From an uncultured Rhodospirillales bacterium (GTDB taxonomy: Bacteria; Pseudomonadota; Alphaproteobacteria; Acetobacterales; Acetobacteraceae): a stretch of 47,881 nucleotides of DNA. Positions within the stretch are counted from its first letter, which is position 1; each line of letters begins with the position of its first letter. A model generated the notes under the pieces. It searched no databases and was not told the DNA's origin. It saw only the letters and a program-made list of their open reading frames with translations. The DNA lies in contig CAIJTR010000142.1 in the NCBI GenBank assembly GCA_903823665.1, forward strand, positions 1-47,881. Direction: 5' to 3'. Shown in pieces: positions 33,312 through 43,262 of this stretch. The position numbers and the translations under genes are program-made.

Positions 33312-36105
33312 TCTCATCCGCCGCCTCCACCAGCCCCGCCCGCTTCACCACCACGCCCTGTGGAAACGCACTGAGCAGCCGTGAAGGCGTGCCGCGATCC
33401 AGCAGCACAAACACACCCCGATCCGTCGCCGAGCGGATCAACCGCCCAAACGCCTGCCGCAGCCGGAACCGCACCACCCGGTCGTCATACCCAGTCGGAT
33501 CGCCCCCACTCAGATGCGTCCGCCGCTCCCGATGCAGAATATCCGGCCGAGGCCACGGCACCCGCTCAAACACCACCTGCCGCAACGCGCGGCCCGGCAC
33601 ATCCACGCCGTCACGCATCGCATCGGTGCCAAGCAGACAGCTATCCGTCTCGGTGCGAAACACATCCACCAGCGTCGCATTGTCCATGGCATCGACATGC
33701 TGGGCCAGCAGTGGAATGCCCGCCATCTCAAGATCGCCAGCAATCTTCGCATGCACCGCCCGCAGCCGCGTGATCGCCGTGAACAGCCCCAGCGCCCCGC
33801 CACCACTGGCCAAAAACAACGTCTTATACGCCCCGGCCAGCGAGGCAATCTCGCGCGAGTTCACGTCATTGATCACAAACGCCCGCGTCTGCGCCGCATA
33901 ATCGAACGGGCTCGCCACCGCCACGCGAATGGCCGGCGCCGCCAGATGCAGCGCGCCCACCCGGCTTTCCGCCACATGCCACGCCGCCTCAGCATCCTCC
34001 TCATGCCCATCGCGCAACGTGGCGGACGTGATCAGCATCCCATGCGCCGGTTGCGCCAAAATCGTGGTGAACGGAATCGTTGGGTCCAGCCAATGCCGGT
34101 GCAGCCCCACATCACGGTCCCCGTCCGCCCGACGATCAAGCCGCAGGAACATCACATGCTGCGGCGTCGTCCCCGGCTCCGGTGCGAACTCCGCAGCCCC
34201 GCGCAGCATCGAAGCCCACGCCCCCAGCGGATCAACCGCACGCCGCTTCAACGTCCGGCACGCCGCCTCAATGCGATTGCGAAGTGCGGCGTCAAGCTCC
34301 TCCGCCTCATCTTCCAGCCGCGCCGCCATCCGGTCATGCAGCGTTTTCAAAGGCGTAGCGATCCGCACCAGCGCCCGCGCCAACTGCAACGCCGCCAAGG
34401 GCAGCGCCTCGATGGCCGGATGCAGATCGCACTCCCGAACCCCAGGCCCCGGATCGCTCTCCCCCGCCAGCCGCGCCAGCACCTGCTCGCGCATCGCACG
34501 CAGCAGCACCTCCGTCGGATTGGCCTGAATCTGCTCGCCCACCAGGACCGGTGCCGGCTCCGAAAGCCGGATCGACCAGCCCGGCGCTGGCAAAGCGCTC
34601 GCCGCCTGCAAAGCCGCCTCCAACGGCGTTTGCAGATCATCCCGCCCGGCCACCAACTCCTCTAGCCGCCGACGCAGCCCCCTAGCCCGGGACCGTCCAC
34701 CCTCCGCCCCCAGCAACCAGCGCCGCAACTCCGCCGCCTCAATGCCAGAAAGCTCCGCCGCGAACGCGCTGTCCGCCGCGTCGAACAGGTGATGACCCTC
34801 GTCGAACACGTAGCGAACCGGCACCGTGTTATCGTCAATCCCGCCCCAAGCTGCCTGCGCCATCACCAGCGCATGATTGGCCACCACCAAATCCGCCCCG
34901 CGCGCCCGCCTGATGGTGTGCTCAACATAGCATTTCCGCCAATGCGGACACGCCGCGTGAATGCACTCCCCCCGCCGATCCACCAGCCCCGACAACGTCC
35001 CCGGCCCAAACAACTCCCCGAACCAGCCCGGCAGATCACCGCCCTGAATGTCGCCGTCAGACGTCACCACCGCCCAGCGCGCAATCAACGCCAGCGGAAT
35101 AACTGCCCCCGGGATCATGCCTGAGGTCGCAGCCCCCACCGCGTCCTCCAAATTGAGCAGACACAGGTAATTCTCCCGCCCCTTGCGCACCACAACCTTG
35201 CGACGCCGCTCGGCCGCATTCGGATAAAGCCGCGCCAGCTCCCCATCAATCTGCCGCTGCAAATGCCGCGTATATGTGGCGATCCAAACCGCCCCCTTGT
35301 TCCGCTCCGCCCACAAACTGGCGGGCGCGATATAGCCGAGCGTCTTGCCCGTCCCGGTCCCCGCCTCAGCCAGCACCATATGCGGACTGCCCTGCGCCTC
35401 TCGCGGCAGAAACGCGGAGGCAGCGGCGGCCGCATAATCCGCCTGACCCGGCCGTTGCTCCGCCCCAGCCCCCAGCATCGAAGCAAGCCTGCCGCGCGCC
35501 TCCGCCTCACTCACCGGATGCGACGACGGCGGCGGCAACGGGGCCTCCTCCTCGAATTCCGGCAGCCGCTTCCACACCCGCATCGCATCAATCGGCGCTT
35601 TCGAGTCGGGCTGACCCAGTGCCGCCAACACAAACGGAGCCCACGCCCAGCCAGACTGCCCCATCCGCGCCGCCAATGCCGCCGCATCCCGATTGACCGG
35701 CAAATCCCGCCCCGCCGCCAAATGCGCCAGCAACGCGCGCGCAATCTCCGGCAGGCTCGAAGCCAACGCCTCAGCCCGCGGCGGTGCCAAATCCAGCGCC
35801 AGCGCCAGCCCCAAAGGCGTCGGTGCCGCCGACTGCGCTGGCATCGCAAAAGCAAAAAGCTCCAGCAAATCCAATGCCGGCATCTGCCGCATCCCCAGCC
35901 GCTTCAACGTCGAAGGCGCATGCACCAGCATCGCCGGATCGCCATCACGCAGCAGCGCCGCCGCCTCGCGCGCCGACACATCCAGCACTTCGCCATCGAC
36001 GGTTACGATCTGCGCCCGCCCCACCCGCGCCACCACCGAGGCAGCACGCGGCATCAGGATCTTAGAACTTGGACCAGAACCGGGCCCAGCGGCGATATCA
36101 GCCAT
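33283..36105 (-). CDS. DinG/XPD-type ATP-dependent DNA helicase
   Basis: This superfamily 2 helicase of 940 residues has Walker A AEAGTGTGKTLGY at about residue 250. Four cysteines (ENYLC, then GECIHAACPHWRKC, residues about 315-390) match the XPD/DinG 4Fe-4S domain. The Walker B is FDEGHHLFD, so DEGH rather than the usual DEAH. The late motif QAFGRLIRSATDRG holds the arginine finger. The N-terminal ~220 residues resemble no domain I can name. DinG-like helicases unwind 5'-overhang or R-loop DNA in repair. The frame runs back to 36324, but ATG 36105 is the sensible start. Confidence 0.88.
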   Translation of the reverse strand: MADIAAGPGSGPSSKILMPRAASVVARVGRAQIVTVDGEVLDVSAREAAALLRDGDPAMLVHAPSTLKRLGMRQMPALDLLELFAFAMPAQSAAPTPLGLALALDLAPPRAEALASSLPEIARALLAHLAAGRDLPVNRDAAALAARMGQSGWAWAPFVLAALGQPDSKAPIDAMRVWKRLPEFEEEAPLPPPSSHPVSEAEARGRLASMLGAGAEQRPGQADYAAAAASAFLPREAQGSPHMVLAEAGTGTGKTLGYIAPASLWAERNKGAVWIATYTRHLQRQIDGELARLYPNAAERRRKVVVRKGRENYLCLLNLEDAVGAATSGMIPGAVIPLALIARWAVVTSDGDIQGGDLPGWFGELFGPGTLSGLVDRRGECIHAACPHWRKCYVEHTIRRARGADLVVANHALVMAQAAWGGIDDNTVPVRYVFDEGHHLFDAADSAFAAELSGIEAAELRRWLLGAEGGRSRARGLRRRLEELVAGRDDLQTPLEAALQAASALPAPGWSIRLSEPAPVLVGEQIQANPTEVLLRAMREQVLARLAGESDPGPGVRECDLHPAIEALPLAALQLARALVRIATPLKTLHDRMAARLEDEAEELDAALRNRIEAACRTLKRRAVDPLGAWASMLRGAAEFAPEPGTTPQHVMFLRLDRRADGDRDVGLHRHWLDPTIPFTTILAQPAHGMLITSATLRDGHEEDAEAAWHVAESRVGALHLAAPAIRVAVASPFDYAAQTRAFVINDVNSREIASLAGAYKTLFLASGGGALGLFTAITRLRAVHAKIAGDLEMAGIPLLAQHVDAMDNATLVDVFRTETDSCLLGTDAMRDGVDVPGRALRQVVFERVPWPRPDILHRERRTHLSGGDPTGYDDRVVRFRLRQAFGRLIRSATDRGVFVLLDRGTPSRLLSAFPQGVVVKRAGLVEAADEIRAFLATPG

Positions 36106-36221
36106 ACAAATCCTTTGCCGCGCTGCACGATTGACCCAAAGCGGCGCGGTTAATAGCGTCAGGGGATGGTCGAAACACTCTGCAACACTTACATCAGGTC
36201 TCCCACAGCATTGGTAGCGTC

Positions 36222-37796
36222 GTGATCCCCAAGTCTTGGCCGTTCGAAGAAGCCCAGAAGGTCGCCACCCGTATAGCCGCGTCCGGCAAAACCGAGGCGC
36301 TGTTCGAGACAGGTTACGGCCCATCCGGCCTGCCGCATATCGGCACCTTCATGGAGGTGGCGCGCACCAGCTGGGTGCGCCACGCATTCGACACGCTGAT
36401 GCGCGACGCCGGAACGCCGATGCCGTCACGCCTGCTCGCCTTCAGTGACGATATGGACGGCCTGCGCAAAGTGCCAACCAACGTGCCGAACCAGGACATG
36501 CTGGCCAACTTTATCGGCATGCCGCTCACCCGTGTGCCCGACCCGTTCGGCACCCATGAAAGCTTCGGCGCGCACAACAACGCCGAACTGCGCCGCTTCC
36601 TCGACGGCTTCGGCTTCGACTACGAATTCGCCTCCTCCACCGACTACTACGCCTCCGGCCGATTCGACGCCGCCCTGCTCAAGCTGCTGTCCCTGCACGA
36701 GGAAGTCGTCGGCGTCATCGTCCCAACCCTCGGGGCCGAACGCGCCGCCACTTACTCCCCGTTCCTGCCCATCCACCCCCGCACCGGCCATGTGATGCAG
36801 GTCAAGGTGGAGCAGGTGGACGCCGCCGCCGGCACCATCTTCTGGCAAGACCCAGAGGACGGCGCCCGCTTTGAAACCCTCGTCACCGGCGGCCATTGCA
36901 AGCTGCAATGGAAGGCTGACTGGGCCATGCGCTGGGCAGCACTGGGCGTCGATTATGAAATGTCCGGCAAGGACCTCATCGACAGCGTCAAGCTATCGAG
37001 CAAAATCTGCCGCATCCTCGGCTGCCCACCGCCGGAGAGCTTCACCTACGAGCTGTTCCTCGACGAAGCCGGCCAGAAAATCTCCAAGAGCAAAGGCAAC
37101 GGCCTCGGCGTCGAGGAATGGCAGCGTTACGCGCCGCCCGAAAGCCTCGGCCAGTTCATGTTCAACCAGCCACAACGCGCCAAGCGGCTGTATTTCGACG
37201 TCATCCCGAAGGCTGTGGACGAATACCTCGCCAATGTCGCCAAGCTGCACGGCCAGGACATCGAGACGCAAAAGACCAACCCCGCCTGGCACATCCACGC
37301 CGGCCGCGTGCCGCAATCCGCCGAAAGCCCGCTCTCCTTCGGCATGCTGCTCAACCTCGCCAGCGTGGTGAATGCCGAAACGCCGGAAATTCTCTGGGGG
37401 TTCATCCGCCGCTACAGCCCCGGTGCCTCCCCGGTGGACATGCACTTCCTCGCCCGCCTCGTCGATTGCGCGCTGACCTACTACGCCGATTTCGTGCGCC
37501 CCACGAAAAGCTTCCGCGAGCCCGACGCCAACGAGCGCGCCGCCTTGACCGACCTCGCCATCTCACTCCGCACCGTGCCGGAGAGCGCATCCGCCGAGGA
37601 TATCCAAACGCTGCTCTACGACATTGGCAAGCGCCACGAATTCCCCGAACTCCGCGCCTGGTTCTCCTGCCTCTATCAGGTCCTGCTCGGCCAACAGGAA
37701 GGCCCGCGCTTCGGCCAGTTCGTAGCCCTCTACGGCGTGGGCGAAACCGTCACCCTGATCGACACCGCCCTCGCCCGAACGCTAGCGGACGCCTAA
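36222..37796 (+). CDS. lysS: Lysyl-tRNA synthetase, class I
   Basis: This is the archaeal-type class I LysRS, found in archaea, spirochaetes and many alphaproteobacteria, not the common class II enzyme. The HIGH-equivalent is [13 protein letters not shown] at about residue 35 and the KMSKS loop is [15 protein letters not shown] near residue 287. The C-terminal helical cage follows. Length of 524 is normal. The start is the GTG at 36222 ([12 protein letters not shown]). mprF follows in 12 nt; both use Lys-tRNA biology, so the pairing looks functional. Confidence 0.93.
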   Translation: MIPKSWPFEEAQKVATRIAASGKTEALFETGYGPSGLPHIGTFMEVARTSWVRHAFDTLMRDAGTPMPSRLLAFSDDMDGLRKVPTNVPNQDMLANFIGMPLTRVPDPFGTHESFGAHNNAELRRFLDGFGFDYEFASSTDYYASGRFDAALLKLLSLHEEVVGVIVPTLGAERAATYSPFLPIHPRTGHVMQVKVEQVDAAAGTIFWQDPEDGARFETLVTGGHCKLQWKADWAMRWAALGVDYEMSGKDLIDSVKLSSKICRILGCPPPESFTYELFLDEAGQKISKSKGNGLGVEEWQRYAPPESLGQFMFNQPQRAKRLYFDVIPKAVDEYLANVAKLHGQDIETQKTNPAWHIHAGRVPQSAESPLSFGMLLNLASVVNAETPEILWGFIRRYSPGASPVDMHFLARLVDCALTYYADFVRPTKSFREPDANERAALTDLAISLRTVPESASAEDIQTLLYDIGKRHEFPELRAWFSCLYQVLLGQQEGPRFGQFVALYGVGETVTLIDTALARTLADA

Positions 37797-37808
37797 GCGA
37801 AAAGCGGC

Positions 37809-39824
37809 ATGAACATACTCAAAAAACTGCTCCGCTCCCTACCCGCCCTCCTGGGCGTGGCCCTGCTGATCGGTGCCGTTTATGTGGTGCAAAAGGAATT
37901 CCGCCACCTCAAGATCGCCGACATCTCCAAGGCGCTCGATGCCATTCCCCGCTCCGCCCTATGGATCTCCTTCGGCTGGACCTTGCTCGCCTACGGGGTT
38001 CTCACCTTCTATGACCGTCTCGGCACGATCTACGCCGGCAACAAAGTCAGCTACCGCCGCGTCGCCTTCGCCTCATTCTGTGCCTACGCGCTCGCCCATA
38101 ATCTAGGTTTCGCCGCCGTCTCCGGTGCCGCCGTGCGCTACCGCCTCTACGCCCATTGGGGCCTGACGCCGCTGCAAATCGGGAAAGTGGTGGCGTTCTG
38201 CAGCCTCACCTTCGGCCTGGGAGCAGGCGTGCTTGGCGGGGCCATCCTGTTCACCGAAGCCGACACCCTGCCGATGTTCGGGGCCCACGTGCCGACCAGC
38301 GTGCTCTACGCCGTCGGTGCCGTCATGTGGACGCTGGTGGCGGTCTACGTGCTGATCTCAAAATTCTTCGGCAAATTCAAGCTGTTTGGCCACGATATCG
38401 AGCTGCCGAACTGGAAGATGGCAGCCGTTCAGGTTGCCCTCGCCACGCTTGATGTCGCCGTCACGGCCGCGATCATGCACGCCTTGCTGCCGCCCACACC
38501 GGGGCTGACCTTTCTGCGCTTCCTCGGCGTCTATCTTGCCTCCTACAGCGCAGGCCTTGTCGCCAACGTGCCCGGCGGCCTCGGCGTGTTCGACGGCGCC
38601 ATGCTGCTCGGCCTGTCGCCCTACCTCGAACCACCAACGATCCTCGGCGCAATCGTGGTGTTCCGCCTCTACTACTACATTATTCCGCTCTTCCTCGCCG
38701 GCGGCCTGTTCACCGGAAACGAAATCCTGCTCGGCGGCAAGGGCTTCCTCGCCAAAGCAGCGCGTGTCACCGGCATGCACGGCCTTTCCGAACTCAGCGC
38801 GCCAGATTTTGCCGTCACCGCCGCCACCGGAGCCGTCGCAGTCTGCGGCTGCCTGCTGCTCAGCATCGGCGTCATTGAGGCCAAACCAGACTTCTCCTGG
38901 ATGGACCCAGACTTCGCCGAGGTGGCAGAAACCGCCGGCTCCTTCATCCCCTCGCTGATAGGAGCCGCGCTCGTCGTGCTGGCCCTCAAGATGGCCCAAC
39001 GCGTCGCCCTCGCCTGGGGTCTGACCATCAGCATGCTGCTGATCGCCGCCCTCTACACCATCTCCCAAGGTGAGCGCCTGTGGGTAACCGGTGCCCTCAT
39101 CGCCGCCGCCCTGCTGATCATGCCGTTCCGCAGCGCCTTCTACCGCAAAGCCTCCCTGTTCAGCGGCCCGCTCCAGGCCACAACCGCCCTACCAATGGCA
39201 GCCCTTGCAGTCTGCGTCCTTATGCTCGCAGCCTTCGAGCCGCATGTCCGCTGGCTCGACAATGATAGCTGGTGGAGCGTTATCCTTTCGCCCGACGTGC
39301 CGAACTCGCTCCGCGCCTCCGTGGCACTCACCGTCGGAATCGGCATGGTCGCCATTGGCCGCCTGCTCGCCCCCGGCCGCGTACAAGGCCTCGCCTGGGG
39401 TGCCGACACAAGGCTCAGCTACGCCGCCCTCGGAGCCATGCCCCCCGCTGAAGCCGACGGCATGGTCTGGGGTGAAGCCAACCGCGCCGCCATCGCCTAT
39501 CGCCGCGTGGGAAAAGTGCTGTTGGCACTCGGCGATCCCGTGGGCGCATCAAGCGACCAAACATCCGCCATTTGGCGCCTGCGCGACCTCGCCGTGCAAG
39601 ACGGCCTAGACCCCGCCGTCTGGCGCGCCGGTCCCAACATGCTGAAAATCTACGCCGACCTCGGCCTCTCCGCCCTCAAACTCGGCCCCGACGGCCTGCC
39701 CGACAATTCCGACGCCGAAGAAACAACCCCCACCAGCCGCTACCTCGTCTGTAAGGTCGAACGCGACCTCAAGGCCCTTTTGCCGGAACTCCCCAAACTC
39801 ACAGCGCACGCGGCGGCGGAATAG
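37809..39824 (+). CDS. MprF-like lysyl-phosphatidylglycerol flippase/synthase, short C-terminus
   Basis: The N-terminal ~520 residues are the MprF flippase part, with about 13 hydrophobic segments and the typical SAGLVANVPGGLGVFDGAM and RLYYYIIPLFLAGG. The soluble synthase domain starts near residue 525 (YAALGAMPPAEADGMVWGEA, then VLLALGDPVGASS) and stops at 671, after LKIYADLGLSALKLG. MprF synthase domains usually run about 300 residues, so the second GNAT-like half is missing. No remnant lies downstream. It may be flippase-only or need a partner. It is 12 nt after class I lysS. Confidence 0.85.
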   Translation: MNILKKLLRSLPALLGVALLIGAVYVVQKEFRHLKIADISKALDAIPRSALWISFGWTLLAYGVLTFYDRLGTIYAGNKVSYRRVAFASFCAYALAHNLGFAAVSGAAVRYRLYAHWGLTPLQIGKVVAFCSLTFGLGAGVLGGAILFTEADTLPMFGAHVPTSVLYAVGAVMWTLVAVYVLISKFFGKFKLFGHDIELPNWKMAAVQVALATLDVAVTAAIMHALLPPTPGLTFLRFLGVYLASYSAGLVANVPGGLGVFDGAMLLGLSPYLEPPTILGAIVVFRLYYYIIPLFLAGGLFTGNEILLGGKGFLAKAARVTGMHGLSELSAPDFAVTAATGAVAVCGCLLLSIGVIEAKPDFSWMDPDFAEVAETAGSFIPSLIGAALVVLALKMAQRVALAWGLTISMLLIAALYTISQGERLWVTGALIAAALLIMPFRSAFYRKASLFSGPLQATTALPMAALAVCVLMLAAFEPHVRWLDNDSWWSVILSPDVPNSLRASVALTVGIGMVAIGRLLAPGRVQGLAWGADTRLSYAALGAMPPAEADGMVWGEANRAAIAYRRVGKVLLALGDPVGASSDQTSAIWRLRDLAVQDGLDPAVWRAGPNMLKIYADLGLSALKLGPDGLPDNSDAEETTPTSRYLVCKVERDLKALLPELPKLTAHAAAE

Positions 39825-41142
39825 CGCGCCGATCCCACCAATCCAGCGCCCGGTAATAGTTCCCAATAAACGGCAGCACCCACCACGGGTCGCCATTGTA
39901 GAAAGGCCGCGTCGGAAACGGCAGGCCGTCCAGCGCGAACCGCGTGTTCGCAGCCCCAGCCAGCTTCAGCGCCACGTTATGACCCAGCCACGTCGCCATC
40001 CCCACGCCGCTGCCCTGACAGCCCGCCGCGTAATGCACGCCGTCCTGCTCGCCGATATGCGGCAAATGATCGAAGGTGAACGCCACGTTGCCGTTCCACG
40101 CATGCGTCACCTTCGTGCCCGCCAGCTCCGGGAAAACCTCGACCATCTTGGCATGAAGAAACGGTGCGGCCTGCGTCGGTGTCACGCCGCGAAAACTCGC
40201 CCGGCCGCCCCAAATCACCCGCTTGCCGTCCGGTGAGGGGCGATAATAATTCAGCACACGCCGCGTCTCACCGATCATCCGCATACCCGGAAACAGTCGC
40301 GCCATCGTCTCGGCGGGCAATTCCTCAGTCGCAATGATGTAGCTCGCCACCGGCACCATCCGCCGCGCCAGCCACGGCATCGCACTCGAACCACCCGGCC
40401 CCAGCGAATACCCATTCGTCGCCGTCAGCACCGCATCGGCCAGCATCTCGCCGCGATCCGTCCGCAGCCGGAAGCCGGAGCCCTCACGCGCAACACCTTG
40501 CACGCGAACGCCATCGACCAGAAACGCCCCAGCCCGCTCCGCCGCCTTCGCCAGCCCGCGCGCATATTTACCCGGATGAATGCTGCCGGTGGCCTCCGAC
40601 ACCATCCCACCAAAATAAAAGTCGCTACCGATGAAATCATGCTGTTCGGACCGCGGCACCACCCGCGACGGCAACCCACTCATCGCCTGCAACCGCGCCG
40701 CCTGCGCCTCCAGCCCATCGAACTGCTTCGGCGTGCAGGCCCCAGTGAACCGGCCCACGCGCACATAATCACAGTCAATCGCCTCACGCGCGATCAGATC
40801 CTCGATGAAGCCAAACGCCCCGGCGCAGGCCACCGTAATCTCCCCCGCCTGCTCCGCCCCAAACGCCTGCTCCAGCGCCGCCTCGCCCACCGGCACCCGG
40901 CCGGACACCATCCCGCCATTGCGAGACGACGCCCCCCAGCCGATCCGCTCGGAATCCAGCACCACCACCTCGTGCCCCAGCCCGCGCAACGTCAGTGCCG
41001 CCGAAAGCCCAGCATATCCGCCACCGATGATCGCCACCGCCGCCCGTTCCGGCAGCCCATTGACCCGCGCCTCAGGCTCCGCCGCTTCCCACCACCAGGG
41101 CCGCTCTTTGAACCCTGGGGCGAAAACCGACGTGGCGCTCAT
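39799..41142 (-). CDS. FAD-dependent amine/amino-acid oxidoreductase (DAO family)
   Basis: The 447-residue protein has the FAD Rossmann loop VAIIGGGYAGLSAALTLRG, then VVLDSERIGWGASSRNGGMV and a late flavin site (AGCQGSGVGMATWLG). The order matches gamma-glutamylputrescine oxidase-like (PuuB) and other DAO oxidases, which oxidise amines to aldehydes or imines. Its start overlaps the aminotransferase stop by 4 nt (ATGA), so the two enzymes probably work together on an amine. Convergent with mprF, overlapping by 26 bp. Exact substrate unknown. Confidence 0.85.
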   Translation of the reverse strand: MSATSVFAPGFKERPWWWEAAEPEARVNGLPERAAVAIIGGGYAGLSAALTLRGLGHEVVVLDSERIGWGASSRNGGMVSGRVPVGEAALEQAFGAEQAGEITVACAGAFGFIEDLIAREAIDCDYVRVGRFTGACTPKQFDGLEAQAARLQAMSGLPSRVVPRSEQHDFIGSDFYFGGMVSEATGSIHPGKYARGLAKAAERAGAFLVDGVRVQGVAREGSGFRLRTDRGEMLADAVLTATNGYSLGPGGSSAMPWLARRMVPVASYIIATEELPAETMARLFPGMRMIGETRRVLNYYRPSPDGKRVIWGGRASFRGVTPTQAAPFLHAKMVEVFPELAGTKVTHAWNGNVAFTFDHLPHIGEQDGVHYAAGCQGSGVGMATWLGHNVALKLAGAANTRFALDGLPFPTRPFYNGDPWWVLPFIGNYYRALDWWDRRAIPPPRAL

Positions 41143-42305
41143 GCTTCTTCGTAATGCCCCACGAAACGCTCCAACCGGTCCATTGCCTCAGTCAAATTCT
41201 CGGCGGACTTCGCATAGCACAGCCGCACCAGCCCCTCCGCCCCCAGCCCAAACGCCTCACCCGGAGCCATGCCGATCCGCGCCTCCACCACCGCGCGCTT
41301 GCAGAACGTCAGAGTGTCCTTCACGCCATCAATGGAGAACATGGCGTAAAACGAGCCATTGTTCGGAATGTTACGAATCCGTGCCATCCGCCCCAGCCGC
41401 TCATTCACAATCTCCCGCCCCGCCGCACACCGCGCCACAAAGCTATCGGTGAACGCATCGCCCTCGTTCAGCGCCGCAATCGCGCCATACTGCAAAAACG
41501 CCTGCGCGCCAGACGTATTGAACTGGATCAGCTTCTCAAACGTGGGGGCCAGCCCCTCAGGGAACACCAGCCAGCCCAGCCGCCAGCCCGTCATCGCCCA
41601 GGCCTTGGAGAAGCTGCCGATCACAAACACCGGGTCATCCGGCCGCGCGATCTCCAGCATCGAGAACGCCACTTTCCGGTCATAGACAATGCGGTGATAA
41701 ACCTCGTCACTGAGGATCGCGATGTTCCGCTCCCGCGCAAACGCCAGCAGCCGCTCGCCCTCCGCACGCTCCAACATGAACCCGGTCGGGTTGCCCGGTG
41801 ACGCCAGATAAATCAGCTTCGTCCGCGCATCACACGCAGCAAACACCGCGTCCAGATCCAGCGACCATCCTGCATCGCCGCGCCCCATCTGCACTTCACG
41901 GATGGACGAGCCATTCATCTGCATCGCCCGGCAAATATTCGGCCAGGACGGGGTGATGGCCACAATATTGTCGCCCTGCTCGATCAGCGCCTGCGAGACC
42001 AGCATCACCGCATTCATGCCTGAACTCGTTAGCGCCAGCCGGCTCTCCGGAATATCCAGCCCATAGATGCGCTTGTGATAATCCGACAGCGCGTGGCGCA
42101 ACGGATCAATGCCGCGGTTGTGCGAATAGAACGTATGGCCATCGGCCATCCCCTTCGCCGCCGCATCGCAGATAAATGCAGGCGTCGGCACGTCCGGCTC
42201 ACCGGCCCACATGCCGATCACGCCGTCGACCTTGAAGCCCATGCGCCAGACTTCAATGATCGGGCTATCCGCCAGCTGATCAATACCCGGTCGGATCAAG
42301 CCCAT
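41139..42305 (-). CDS. Class I/II aminotransferase
   Basis: The 388-residue PLP enzyme has MWAGEPDVPTPAFI and SGMNAVMLVSQAL near the N-terminus, ASPGNPTGFML and LSDEVYHRIVYD in the cofactor pocket, the PLP lysine in GSFSKAWAMTGWRLGWLV, and a C-terminal arginine (LVRLCYAKS). This is the aspartate-aminotransferase fold-I group. Coupling to the FAD oxidoreductase suggests an amine or amino-acid catabolic pair. The ATG at 42305 has GAGAG upstream. Confidence 0.9.
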   Translation of the reverse strand: MGLIRPGIDQLADSPIIEVWRMGFKVDGVIGMWAGEPDVPTPAFICDAAAKGMADGHTFYSHNRGIDPLRHALSDYHKRIYGLDIPESRLALTSSGMNAVMLVSQALIEQGDNIVAITPSWPNICRAMQMNGSSIREVQMGRGDAGWSLDLDAVFAACDARTKLIYLASPGNPTGFMLERAEGERLLAFARERNIAILSDEVYHRIVYDRKVAFSMLEIARPDDPVFVIGSFSKAWAMTGWRLGWLVFPEGLAPTFEKLIQFNTSGAQAFLQYGAIAALNEGDAFTDSFVARCAAGREIVNERLGRMARIRNIPNNGSFYAMFSIDGVKDTLTFCKRAVVEARIGMAPGEAFGLGAEGLVRLCYAKSAENLTEAMDRLERFVGHYEEA

Positions 42306-42509
42306 TCTCTCAGCCCCTTATGAATTTCGTCGGGCATGCAACCCCGTCGCACCCGCAGGGTCAAGCGCCCCGCGACCGGACGAAACATTATTCTAAATTC
42401 ACGAACGCCCACAAAATGCCATGCCATGATGTAACGCTCAAACCTGAGCCAAGTCTGAATATCGACAGTCGAGCCTTCTGGCCCAACCTGATTCAACGAG
42501 GAACCACGG

Positions 42510-43262
42510 ATGGCGAGAGAGCGATGTGCAATCGGGGTGATGGCCAAGGCACCCCAGGCCGGACGCAGCAAAACCCGTCTGTGCCCGCCGCTGCGACCAG
42601 AACAGGCCGCGGCCCTGAGTGCCGCCTTCCTGCGCGACATCACCGAAAACATCGCCCTCGCCGCACGTCACCAACCCATCCAGGGCATCATCGCTTACGC
42701 CCCAGCAGGCGGTGAAGAACTGTTCAACGGCCACCTCGCCGCCGGCACAGAACTCCTGCTCGCCGATGGCACGCCACCCATGCCAGACGGCGTCGAAGGC
42801 TTCGGCCGCTGCCTGCTCCACGCCATCCAGGCCATGTTCGACCAAGGCTACACCGCCGCCTGCGTCCTGAATTCTGACAGCCCAACCCTTCCCACCGCCC
42901 ACCTCATCCGTACCGCCGAACTCCTCCTCGCCCCAGGTGAGCGCGTGGTGCTCGGCCCGGCCGAGGATGGCGGCTACTACCTCCTCGGCATGAAATCCGC
43001 GCACGCGCATTTGTTTGCAAATATCACGTGGAGCACCGAAACCGTCGCCGACGACACCCGCGCCCGCGCCGCCGAACTCGGGCTGGAACTGGTCGAACTC
43101 CCCGTCTGGTATGACGTCGATGACCGCTCCGCCCTGGCCCGCCTGCTGTCGGAAGCCGGGCGCGAGGGCGAGGCGCATTACCACGCCCCCACCACCGCCC
43201 GCGCCATCGCCGCCATGTCGCTGGCTACCCTGCTTCAAGACGACGCCCAGGCCGCTGAATGA
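42510..43262 (+). CDS. DUF2064 / TIGR04282-like glycosyltransferase or nucleotidyltransferase
   Basis: The 250-residue protein has the DUF2064 start IGVMAKAPQAGRSKTRLCPP, the core ACVLNSDSPTLPTAHL with a DSP acidic site, and GPAEDGGYYLLGM. The fold is GT-A-like and the family is often annotated as a cofC-like transferase linked to radical SAM genes. It should transfer a nucleotidyl or glycosyl group. First gene of the 42.5-46.3 kb operon: ATG 42510 has GAGGA upstream, and its stop overlaps the next start by 4 nt. Substrate unknown. Confidence 0.8.
   Translation: MARERCAIGVMAKAPQAGRSKTRLCPPLRPEQAAALSAAFLRDITENIALAARHQPIQGIIAYAPAGGEELFNGHLAAGTELLLADGTPPMPDGVEGFGRCLLHAIQAMFDQGYTAACVLNSDSPTLPTAHLIRTAELLLAPGERVVLGPAEDGGYYLLGMKSAHAHLFANITWSTETVADDTRARAAELGLELVELPVWYDVDDRSALARLLSEAGREGEAHYHAPTTARAIAAMSLATLLQDDAQAAE

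Noticed and set aside
33514-34665. 383-codon plus-strand frame antisense to the helicase gene
   Set aside because: Shadow frame; the helicase has Walker A, Fe-S and arginine-finger motifs on the minus strand.
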